From positions 3,966,501 through 4,030,500 of the forward strand of contig NZ_CP087952.1 in NCBI RefSeq assembly GCF_028752835.1: 64,000 nt of DNA. The letters run 5' to 3'. Shown here one piece after another: positions 55,662 to 63,175 of the stretch (position 1 is the stretch's first letter; each line of letters begins with the position of its first letter). Under the pieces are notes generated by a model. The model saw only the letters and a program-made list of their open reading frames with translations, was not told the DNA's origin and made no database searches. The position numbers and the translations under genes are program-made. This DNA comes from Desulfosarcina sp. BuS5 (lineage in GTDB: Bacteria; Desulfobacterota; Desulfobacteria; Desulfobacterales; BuS5).

Positions 55662-57923
55662 GTGCCAAGATAAATCCGAATCGTTGGGATAAGACACAAG
55701 GTCTTTGAAACTCGATATTGTTACCAAGTGGGTGCTCGGGAAACGGTTTGTTTCCTTCATCTCTGCAGGGCTTGCTCTGGCATTGATGTTAAGATAGTCC
55801 CACCTGACTAAAGACTAACCAGCAGGTCAGTAGCGAAGTCCACAGGTAAACCCGGTAACGGGAGTCTGGAGCTGGACGGAGCAAGATTGCAGGCTCTGTA
55901 TTGAGCCCCGAAAAATGTATGGTTGTGGTCATTGTGATAATCCTGCTTGCAGGAAAAAGCCGACGCTTTGGAGACAGCGGAAGGCAGCAGTCCTGAATAT
56001 GCTAAGGCAAGTATTCAGGACACCACCGGGGTCTTAGACCAGGGCATGTACTCAAAGGGGTAGCTCGGGAACTTGGGAGACCCGGATGTTTCCTTGGGTA
56101 AAAAGAACGGTAACAGGAAATCCAGCGCAAGCGAAATCCCGGCGTTGCATAGGAATGTCCCGCCTTGCAACGAGTCTGCCATTGGCAGAAACACAAACAT
56201 TAAAAGATGGGCGATACAAGGTATCAGGGGAGGATAGCGAAGAGCGAACGAACCTGAGATAAACATTCGGAAGTCTTAGCAGATCATAGTACCGATGATT
56301 AAGAATTGAACTATCTTGATCGGAAAGGTGGGGAAGTGATGCCCAAGCGACCCACTGCAGGGAAGGTGAAGCAGGGTATAACGTTTTTTTGGCAGGAATT
56401 ATGGGAGATACACAGATGTCACAAACCATATCAACAAAAAGCCGAGAAATTGCAAGAACGGTCGCTTGCAATTCCAGACCGATAGAATGGGGACAACCAC
56501 CGGTGTTAACAGGTGGGTCATCCCTTATCAAAATCGAGCTGCTTGCTCAAAGTAATCCTGAACTGGTATTTACATCAGTAGTCCATCGGATAGACTTTGA
56601 TTTACTGAAACAATCCTTTCGTAAAATTCGGAAAAGCAAATCTGCAGGAGTGGACAAGGTTACGGCAAAGGAGTATGCCGAAAATCTTGATCAAAACCTC
56701 TATAATCTGTATGAACGACTGCGGAGAGGACAGTACGTTGCGTCTCCTGTAAAGCGTATCTGGATAGACAAGGAAGGAGGGAAAAAGCGTCCAATTGGCA
56801 TACCTGTACTTGAGGATAAAATTGTCCAGAAAGCAGCAGCAGCCATATTGAATGTCATATTTGACAGGAATTTTTACAATTTTTCCCATGCATTCAGAAA
56901 AGGTCGGAGCCAACACATGGCAATCAAAGATTTACGTGAGCAATGCTTGAAGCAGAATATCAGCTGGATAGTAAGCGCAGATATTACAGGACTATTTGAC
57001 AATATTAATCACGAGTTACTTAAAGACATGATACGTCGGAGAGTAAGTGACGGCGGAATGATTCGCCTGATAGGGAAGTGGTTGAATGCAGGCGTAATGG
57101 AGGAAGGCAACCTGACGTACTCTGAAACGGGCACTCCACAGGGAGGAGTAATTTCCCCTGTGCTCAGTAATATCTTTCTTCATTATGTTTTAGATGACTG
57201 GTACGTGAAAGAAGTGATCCCCCGGATGAAAGGGAGATGCTCCATCATACGCTGGGCGGATGATTTCATCCTCGGGTTCGAGTATGAAAAAGACGCATTG
57301 CGTGTCATGGATGTATTACCCAGGCGGTTCGAACAGTTCGAGCTGTCACTTCACCCGGAAAAGACAAAACTGATTCGATTTTCCAAACGCATTAGCGGAA
57401 AGGGAAACGGGACGTTTGATTTTTTAGGGTTTACATTTTACTGGTCAAAATCATTAAAAGGGTACATGGTAATAAAGAAAAAGACGGCAAGAAAGCGTTC
57501 AAGCCGTTTTATGAAGAGAATATGGATATGGTGCAAGGATAACCGTCATAAGCCAATGGCCGAGCAGTATGAGATTCTTTGCAGTAAACTGCGAGGTTTT
57601 TACCAGTACTTTGGAGTAATAAGTAACTACAAAGTGCTGGAAGTTGTGTTTGAATATACTGAGAAAGCATGGCGTCGATGGTTAAGCCGAAGAAGTCACA
57701 AGGGCGAAGTAATGTTCGAGGACTTGCGCACAACATACCCACTGCCATTACCCAGAATAGTCCATAATATTTGATGCCGTAAGGGCTGCAAAGTTATACG
57801 CCAAACGGGGTGTCGCCTGTTTGGTTGATAATCCGGTAAAAAGGATTTGAACCGAGGAACCGTATGAGGGAAATCTTCACGTACGGGTTTGTAGGGGGGG
57901 CGTCGGGTAACCGATGCTCCTAC
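55662..57923 (+). mobile_element. Group IIC-like intron, copy 3 (2262 bp)
   Basis: Same ends as copy 1 and same relative position in an attC (after AACAA-N6-TTCTC, before TGGAAC-TGACC). Domain V is present near 57857-57890. Confidence 0.92.
56389..57774 (+). CDS. ltrA: Group II intron reverse transcriptase/maturase, copy 3
   Basis: Intact, 461 codons from TTG or 457 from ATG 56401. Differs from copy 1 at a few residues (QMSQT for QRSQT, SNPEL for NNHEL, RKSKSAG for RKSESAG, GGKKRP for GGEKRP). Confidence 0.95.
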   Translation: MAGIMGDTQMSQTISTKSREIARTVACNSRPIEWGQPPVLTGGSSLIKIELLAQSNPELVFTSVVHRIDFDLLKQSFRKIRKSKSAGVDKVTAKEYAENLDQNLYNLYERLRRGQYVASPVKRIWIDKEGGKKRPIGIPVLEDKIVQKAAAAILNVIFDRNFYNFSHAFRKGRSQHMAIKDLREQCLKQNISWIVSADITGLFDNINHELLKDMIRRRVSDGGMIRLIGKWLNAGVMEEGNLTYSETGTPQGGVISPVLSNIFLHYVLDDWYVKEVIPRMKGRCSIIRWADDFILGFEYEKDALRVMDVLPRRFEQFELSLHPEKTKLIRFSKRISGKGNGTFDFLGFTFYWSKSLKGYMVIKKKTARKRSSRFMKRIWIWCKDNRHKPMAEQYEILCSKLRGFYQYFGVISNYKVLEVVFEYTEKAWRRWLSRRSHKGEVMFEDLRTTYPLPLPRIVHNI

Positions 57924-58028
57924 CTGGAACTTGACCCGCGAGCACGCCCGTTTTCATGAGGTTGTTCAAGCCTTATGCTCCGCATGTAGTTGGTTGCCAA
58001 ATCAGGGGCGGGCAAGTGATCTCGGTCG

Positions 58029-58230
58029 ATAAGTTGACCGTGAGCTCCGCTACGCTACTCACACGGTCAACTTATCGCCGGCTGTCGAGTTCCTCCAACG
58101 TCCTTGATAGGTTCCCGCTCACGCTCCACCTATCAAGGACGTTGGAGCCGACTGCGATTCTCAGCACTGGCTGAAAAAAAATTGCCTTTTTCAGCCAGTG
58201 CCTGCGATTCTCGCGGCTCAACAGCCGGCG
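58029..58230 (+). repeat. Structured unit, copy 16, chimeric (202 bp)
   Basis: H1 and the outer stem are of the consensus type (one loop change, CTACTCACACGG), while H2 and H3 are of the diverged type seen in copy 13. Confidence 0.93.
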
Positions 58231-58279
58231 TTATGCCAAACAATAATAACGAGTGAATAATTTACAAGGTTGTATTTTC

Positions 58280-58624
58280 ATGGATCATACGTCAAAGAGG
58301 AATAAATTGACCATTAATAGATTCTCTTTTTCTGGTTTGTTAGGCAAAGAAGTAATTGAAATAATTATTGCTGTTGGTATGTTTTTTCTTGGACCAATTT
58401 TGCTTTGTTATCGCTTTTCAGACTGGGTGTGGATATCGATGATAGGCTTAGGATATCTATTGTTTATTGACGCTATATTGGGCTTAATAGGCGGTGAAAA
58501 TAAATTAAGCATTTTTAAAAGCAAAAGAAAATTCATTTGTTTTATTTTTTGTAGCCTTGCCGTTGCAGCATTGCTGACAATACAATACGTTATTGTTTTG
58601 TTAGTTCTGTTTCCACCAATTTAG
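58280..58624 (+). CDS. Membrane protein, unknown
   Basis: About 114 aa from ATG 58280 (GTG 58253 also possible). Three hydrophobic segments (residues about 21-40, 46-65, 83-110). First of three genes in the cassette. Confidence 0.62.
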   Translation: MDHTSKRNKLTINRFSFSGLLGKEVIEIIIAVGMFFLGPILLCYRFSDWVWISMIGLGYLLFIDAILGLIGGENKLSIFKSKRKFICFIFCSLAVAALLTIQYVIVLLVLFPPI

Positions 58625-58644
58625 GTTCATAAGGAGACTTTTCT

Positions 58645-59403
58645 ATGTCTAATACTGATATAATTGGTTGGAGTTCAGTCGCCCTTTTTACAATTGCTTT
58701 TTATCTACTCTACCGCTTTATAACCTCTCCTCCCAAAGTACTTGATAAACTTCTAAAGGACGGATCTGTGGCGGACTTGCAAAAGGTTAAAAAGAGTTCC
58801 CAAGAAAGAAAATACATTGAATCGTTTCTAAACCCATCCAAAATGAGCAAGAGGACAAAGACGAAACTGGGGGCAGTCTATAAAATAAAGCGTTTTCAAG
58901 GATATCTTTGCGAAGCGGTGGATATCCAGAAATACCGTGCTTCAGGAGGGAAAAGAAAAGCACGTCATGATCATAAATTAAAGTTTGTCATCATGGAGGG
59001 GACAGGGTTGCCGGACAGTTTTACGATAAGAGTTCGTCCTGATATGAATGCAACCTTTAAATTTGCCATATCCATGTCTAAGATGATGGGCATTAACCTC
59101 GATGAGTATGATCAGGGGCTTTCTGAAGAGTTTAAGAAGAAATACATTGTAAACACAGGAAGCAGGGAATCGGGAGACATACTGGTTCCCAGGCACTTGC
59201 AGGACCTATTGGTTCAATACAGTGCATCATCACATTCAGAAATTGTGAACTTTCTTAAAAACAGTTCCGGAATGGTTTTTACTCCAGACGGAATAATTAT
59301 CAATTTGTCAGAAACCAATTACCCCAAGGATGCCAAGCAGGTAATGGCTATAATTGAGTTTGGCGAATCATTAATGAAATGTTTGATTCAGAGGGATGTC
59401 TGA
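58645..59403 (+). CDS. Membrane-anchored unknown protein, 252 aa
   Basis: One N-terminal helix (about 7-25) then a soluble domain (about 70-250) with a possible beta-barrel (LGAVYKIKRFQGYLCEAVDI). AAGGAGAC is upstream. The stop overlaps the next gene by 8 nt (translational coupling). No family recognised. Confidence 0.68.
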   Translation: MSNTDIIGWSSVALFTIAFYLLYRFITSPPKVLDKLLKDGSVADLQKVKKSSQERKYIESFLNPSKMSKRTKTKLGAVYKIKRFQGYLCEAVDIQKYRASGGKRKARHDHKLKFVIMEGTGLPDSFTIRVRPDMNATFKFAISMSKMMGINLDEYDQGLSEEFKKKYIVNTGSRESGDILVPRHLQDLLVQYSASSHSEIVNFLKNSSGMVFTPDGIIINLSETNYPKDAKQVMAIIEFGESLMKCLIQRDV

Positions 59404-60193
59404 CTTGAAAAAGATATTGATTAAAATATTTTTGATTCCGGCCTCGATATTCCTGGTTTTGTTCATTTTAACCAATCGTGGTTATATAGGCTATTTAATA
59501 CATCCATTGCCTTTTGACGGACCGTACAGCGGAACGGTTTTGGATGCATCTACAGGAAAACCGATAGCAGGTGCCAAAATTGTTGCAATATGGGCTTGCT
59601 GGGATTTCCCCTATCCTCATATTGGAGATTACGTTGTTTATGCTCACGCTATTTCAGATGAAAAAGGACATTATGAAATCAAAAGGCCAAGACGCAGAGG
59701 CGGATGGTTTGGGGGGTCCTTTTCATTGGATGTCTATGCCGAAGGATACCTTTCTGCAGGATATTATATAGCGGCCAAAAATTCATCCAAGCCTCAACCA
59801 TATCCATTCTCGACTACTACTCCACTGTCAAAGTTTCCTGCGATTCTCGATGTCCAGTTGAAACCTGCCTTGCCTGTTTTGTTGAGGATTTTAAAATCCC
59901 AAAAAACAACTTATAGACTTCGGGCTGCTAAATGGATGGTTGGCCTCGGATATATAAATTCTGATGTTGTAAATGTGTTGATAGCATCACTTGAAAATAA
60001 TAGAGAGAGCAATAAAGATAAGTGGATTCAGGCATCTACGGTAAGAACTTTATCGCAGATCGGTCATGATGCCCGCTCTGCCCTGCCGGTGCTTGAGAAT
60101 ATGTTACGGGAAGAGAAAACAGATAAATATTTGCGGCTTGAAATTGAAAAAGCTATAAAGAAAATCGATTCTGATCCAGAGAACAATAATTGA
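59396..60193 (+). CDS. Membrane-anchored Ig-like/HEAT-repeat protein
   Basis: 265 aa. Anchor helix (about 9-27), then a carboxypeptidase-regulatory-like beta-sandwich (YSGTVLDASTGKPIAGAKIV ... ISDEKGHYEI), then HEAT-like helical repeats (YRLRAAKWMVGLGYINSDVV, ASTVRTLSQIGHDARSALPV). Coupled to the 252-aa gene. Probably an extracytoplasmic binding protein; role unknown. Confidence 0.75.
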   Translation: MSDLKKILIKIFLIPASIFLVLFILTNRGYIGYLIHPLPFDGPYSGTVLDASTGKPIAGAKIVAIWACWDFPYPHIGDYVVYAHAISDEKGHYEIKRPRRRGGWFGGSFSLDVYAEGYLSAGYYIAAKNSSKPQPYPFSTTTPLSKFPAILDVQLKPALPVLLRILKSQKTTYRLRAAKWMVGLGYINSDVVNVLIASLENNRESNKDKWIQASTVRTLSQIGHDARSALPVLENMLREEKTDKYLRLEIEKAIKKIDSDPENNN

Positions 60194-60196
60194 AGA

Positions 60197-60261
60197 TACA
60201 TAACAAGCGGGTGCACTTGACCGCCATTTCGCTGCGCTCATGTCGGCAAGTGACCCATGTG
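60197..60261 (+). other. attC: attC of the three-gene membrane cassette
   Basis: TACATAACAAGCGGGTGCAC left; CACTTGACCGCC pairs loosely with GGCAAGTGACCCATGTG. Crossover G is 60261. No inserted unit. Confidence 0.87.
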
Positions 60262-60277
60262 TTAGCAGCGGAAGGAC

Positions 60278-60892
60278 ATGCAACCCATGAAGCTCTATTC
60301 CTACATCGTGACACACGACACCGGGTTCTCGCCCAATCCGTTCTGGGGTTGCTGTACGCTTGCCGACTGTAAGCCCGCAATCCGACGGACGGCTGAAGTG
60401 GGAGAATGGATCGTCGGGCTCAGCCCAAAGGCCAGAGGGAATCGGGTAGTCTTCGCCATGGAGGTCGATGAGATTCTCGACTACGCGAGTTACTTCCGCG
60501 ACCGACGTTTTTCCGACAAGATACCTGACTACACCCGAGCCGAAGTGGTTTGGAAGGCGGGGGACAACATCTACAAGCCACTACCGGATGGCGATTTCCA
60601 GCAGTTACGCTCCATGCACTCGCACGGAGACGAAGAGAACCCCAAGACGAAGGCTCATGATTTGGGTGGGGTGAATGTTCTCGTAGCGAGGAGGTTTCAC
60701 TACTTCGGGGCTTCCGGGCCGGAGTTGCCGCCGTACTTGGAAGAACTAAAGGTGGGGCGGGCGCACAAGAACCGGTTCTCCAGAGAGACCATTGACGACT
60801 TCCTGGAGTTCATCTCATCGTTTCCTCAGGGGGTCAGCGCACCACCGACGAAATGGCCGAGCAGTGACATGTCATGGAGGCAGAAGGCATGA
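60278..60892 (+). CDS. Nmad2-like domain protein
   Basis: 204 aa (ATG 60287 also possible). Nmad2 pattern: YSYIVTHDTGFSPNPFWGCC, TLADCKPAIRR, GEWIVGLSPK and FRDRRFSDKIPDY. Nmad (nucleotide modification associated) domains occur with DNA-base hypermodification genes. GC-rich compared with its surroundings. The stop overlaps the next start (ATGA). Confidence 0.8.
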   Translation: MQPMKLYSYIVTHDTGFSPNPFWGCCTLADCKPAIRRTAEVGEWIVGLSPKARGNRVVFAMEVDEILDYASYFRDRRFSDKIPDYTRAEVVWKAGDNIYKPLPDGDFQQLRSMHSHGDEENPKTKAHDLGGVNVLVARRFHYFGASGPELPPYLEELKVGRAHKNRFSRETIDDFLEFISSFPQGVSAPPTKWPSSDMSWRQKA

Positions 60893-61755
60893 AGCTGATT
60901 CTCAGCAGAAAGGGATTCGACTCAGCTTCAGGTGGGGTGCCAAGCCCGATCTTCCCGGATGGCCGGATGCTTTCCTTGCCCATTCCAGACAAGAAATCGG
61001 TTGTCACCTACGGGGAGATACAGTACGAGGGCGGCTCGATTGGCCCGCTTGTTGAGGAACTCACTCGAGGGCGCGTTCCCTCGAAGTACCGTGCCCATAT
61101 CGATCCAGACATCGTTCGGGACAGCCTTTCCCGAAAACAAGGATGGCGACCAATCTTCGGGCAGACCGGCCAAGCACAAGGTCACCTTCGGAAGTGCGAA
61201 GTGGGAGTTGGCGATCTCTTTCTCTTTTTCGGTCTTTTTCGTGGCGTAGAGAGCAGCAACGGGATCCATCACTGGGCCGCCAATAGCCGGCCACGTCATG
61301 TCCTGTGGGGGTGGCTCCAAATCGCCGAGACTCTGCCGCTCGGCGTGGCGACGCCTACTGAGTGCCGTTGGGCGGAGTACCATCCACACTTCCATCGTGG
61401 AAGCGACCGGAACAATATGGTCTACGTGGCGCGGCGCCACCTCGCAACCGACCTCGCGGCGGAAGGCGATTTGCCGGGTGCGGGGGTATTTCCACAGTTC
61501 TCGCGTGAGCTGCAATTGACTGCGCCCAACACGGACAACACCAGCACCTGGGAACTCCCGGGATGGTTCCATCCCGGGGAGGGGCGAACGCCCCTGACGT
61601 ACCATTCCGACCCTGGCCGATGGGGGAGAGTCGGCTCACGTTCAAAGCTGAGGGCGGTGGCACGAGGACAGGAATTCGTGCTCGACTGTGATGAATACCC
61701 GGAAGCAATCGACTGGGCTTCGGACCTGATTCTGGAGCACGGAAGGAAATGCTAA
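60889..61755 (+). CDS. Nmad3-like domain protein
   Basis: About 288 aa from ATG 60889. Nmad3 pattern: MKLILSRKGFDSASGGVPSP, MLSLPIPDKKSVVTYGEIQY, FGQTGQAQGHL and GDLFLFFGLFR. Pairing of Nmad2 and Nmad3 in one operon suggests a common function in making or recognising a modified nucleotide. No glycosylase or kinase gene is in the cassette. Confidence 0.8.
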   Translation: MKLILSRKGFDSASGGVPSPIFPDGRMLSLPIPDKKSVVTYGEIQYEGGSIGPLVEELTRGRVPSKYRAHIDPDIVRDSLSRKQGWRPIFGQTGQAQGHLRKCEVGVGDLFLFFGLFRGVESSNGIHHWAANSRPRHVLWGWLQIAETLPLGVATPTECRWAEYHPHFHRGSDRNNMVYVARRHLATDLAAEGDLPGAGVFPQFSRELQLTAPNTDNTSTWELPGWFHPGEGRTPLTYHSDPGRWGRVGSRSKLRAVARGQEFVLDCDEYPEAIDWASDLILEHGRKC

Positions 61756-61824
61756 CAAATGGGTGCTGCTGACGCCGCACCGCCGCCGCTTCGCTCTGGC
61801 GGTCCGGCGCAGCAGACCCTGTCG
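61751..61824 (+). other. attC: attC of the Nmad cassette
   Basis: GCTAACAAATGGGTGCTGCTG left, GCGCAGCAGACCCTGTCG right; crossover G is 61824. Confidence 0.87.
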
Positions 61825-62025
61825 ATAAGTTGACCGTGAGCTCCGCTACGCTACGCACACGGTCAACTTATCGCCGGCTGTCGAGTTCCTCGAACGTCCT
61901 TGACAGGTTCCGCTCACGCTCCACCTATCAAGGGCGTTCGAGCCGACTGCGATTCTCGACACTGAATGAAAAAAAACCGCCTTTTTCATTCAGTGCCTGC
62001 GATTCTCGCGGCTCAACAGCCGGCG
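61825..62025 (+). repeat. Structured 201-bp unit, copy 17
   Basis: Consensus copy; next cassette starts TTAGCCC. Confidence 0.93.
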
Positions 62026-62048
62026 TTAGCCCTACACCAGAAAATGAT

Positions 62049-62951
62049 ATGAGTCACGATCACAGTCATGAGATAGGTAATTACAATCGCTCCTTTGCTA
62101 TTGGCGTTATACTCAATATCGTCTTCGTTGCGATTGAAGCCGGCTATGGAGTATTTGCTGACTCACTTGCACTGATAGCAGACGCAGGACATAACTTAAG
62201 TGATGTGGTCAGCTTATTGCTTGCCTGGGGGGCAAGCGTACTCGCTACAAAAGCTGCAACAGAAAAGAGAACGTATGGCCTCCGAAAGGTTACCGTCATG
62301 GCTTCTATGGTCAGCGCAATACTTTTACTTGTTGCACTTGGAGGTATTACTTGGAAAGCCGTCGGGCGCTTTTCCAGCCCACAGCCCGTTAAAGGTATGA
62401 CTGTTATTATCGTGGCGGGAATAGGCGTCGTGATCAACACTTTGACTGCGTTACTTTTTTTCAAAGGTCAAAAGCATGATTTAAATATTCGAGGGGCTTT
62501 CCTTCATATGGCTGCTGATGCCGGGGTATCCTTGGGCGTGGTTATAGCTGGCATATTCGTTCTAGCCAAAGGCTGGCTTTGGATTGATCCTGTTGTTAGC
62601 CTTGTGATTGTCGCTGTTACCTTTATCGGGACATGGGGGTTACTACGTGATTCCATCAACTACTCTATCGATGCTGTGCCAAAGAGTATAGACATTGCCG
62701 GAATCAGGCAATACTTGAACAGCTTCGAACATGTCTGCCGCATTCACGATTTGCATGTCTGGCCTTTGAGCACGACCGAAATTGCCCTGACTGTTCATAT
62801 AGTGGTTAACAGCGAATCGTTAGACAATAATTTCCTACAAAGACTCCAGCAGCACCTTCACGATCATTTTAGAATAGAGCATTCGACAATTCAGGTTGAG
62901 ACATCCGAGCAGGGTAATAACTGCATGCTGGATAGGAATAACTGTGTATAA
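62049..62951 (+). CDS. CDF-family divalent metal exporter (CzcD/ZitB-like)
   Basis: 300 aa. His-rich start MSHDHSHEIGNYNRS, six membrane helices with the metal-site motifs ADSLALIADAGHNLSD (helix II) and HMAADAGVSLGVV (helix V), and a C-terminal cytoplasmic domain (IHDLHVWPLSTTEIALTVHI). Exports Zn2+/Cd2+/Co2+ by proton antiport. Start chosen at ATG 62049; the frame is open through the upstream unit but that part is non-coding. Confidence 0.94.
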   Translation: MSHDHSHEIGNYNRSFAIGVILNIVFVAIEAGYGVFADSLALIADAGHNLSDVVSLLLAWGASVLATKAATEKRTYGLRKVTVMASMVSAILLLVALGGITWKAVGRFSSPQPVKGMTVIIVAGIGVVINTLTALLFFKGQKHDLNIRGAFLHMAADAGVSLGVVIAGIFVLAKGWLWIDPVVSLVIVAVTFIGTWGLLRDSINYSIDAVPKSIDIAGIRQYLNSFEHVCRIHDLHVWPLSTTEIALTVHIVVNSESLDNNFLQRLQQHLHDHFRIEHSTIQVETSEQGNNCMLDRNNCV

Positions 62952-62953
62952 GA

Positions 62954-63036
62954 TGGGCTAACAATCGCATGCACTCGGGCAGCAAAAAGCGTCGCTCGTT
63001 CCTCGCTTTGCTTTTTGCCGCCGGTGATGCGCGCCG
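62954..63036 (+). other. attC: attC of the CDF exporter cassette
   Basis: GGGCTAACAATCGCATGCAC left; GGCAGCAAAAAGC pairs with GCTTTTTGCCGCC. Crossover G is 63036; the following element begins TTCTCGG. Confidence 0.88.
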
Positions 63037-63152
63037 TTCTCGGCGGCTGCGCCGCCGAGAATCGCGGTGCTGACTTCGTCAAGTACCTTGCTCCGGCGCT
63101 CCGCGCCAGAACAAGGTACTTGACCGGCCCCCGGTGCCGGTCAGCACCGCGA
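63037..63152. repeat. Structured hairpin-plus-Y element, 116 bp, at an attC
   Basis: Hairpin TTCTCGGCGGC / GCCGCCGAGAA, then outer stem ATCGCGGTGCTGAC / GTCAGCACCGCGAT enclosing TCAAGTACCTTG / CAAGGTACTTGA and GACCGGC / GCCGGTC. Sits directly after the attC G and before TTAGCTG, the same place as the 201-bp unit, with unrelated sequence. Confidence 0.78.
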
Positions 63153-63175
63153 TTAGCTGTAAAAATGGAGTTGTT

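Larger units (their letters stand above)
55642..58028 (+). other. attC: attC of the DUF262 cassette, split by intron copy 3
   Basis: Left part CACACAACAAATCAATTCTC (to 55661) and right part 57924-58028 (ACTTGACCCGCGAGC ... GGGCAAGTGATCTCGGTCG). Crossover G is 58028. Closely related to the intact attC at 31450-31567. Confidence 0.85.

Noticed and set aside
1473-62025. An open frame of about 67 codons running through each 201-bp unit (reads ...TVSSATLRTRSTYRR...), sometimes fused to the downstream gene.
   Set aside because: The opposite strand is open too, the diverged copies are 200 and 202 bp so the frame is not kept, and the changes follow stem pairing rather than codons. It is treated as non-coding.
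1473-62025. The regular array of identical repeats as a CRISPR.
   Set aside because: Units are 201 bp, intervals range from about 0.5 to 13 kb and hold whole genes, and no cas genes are present.
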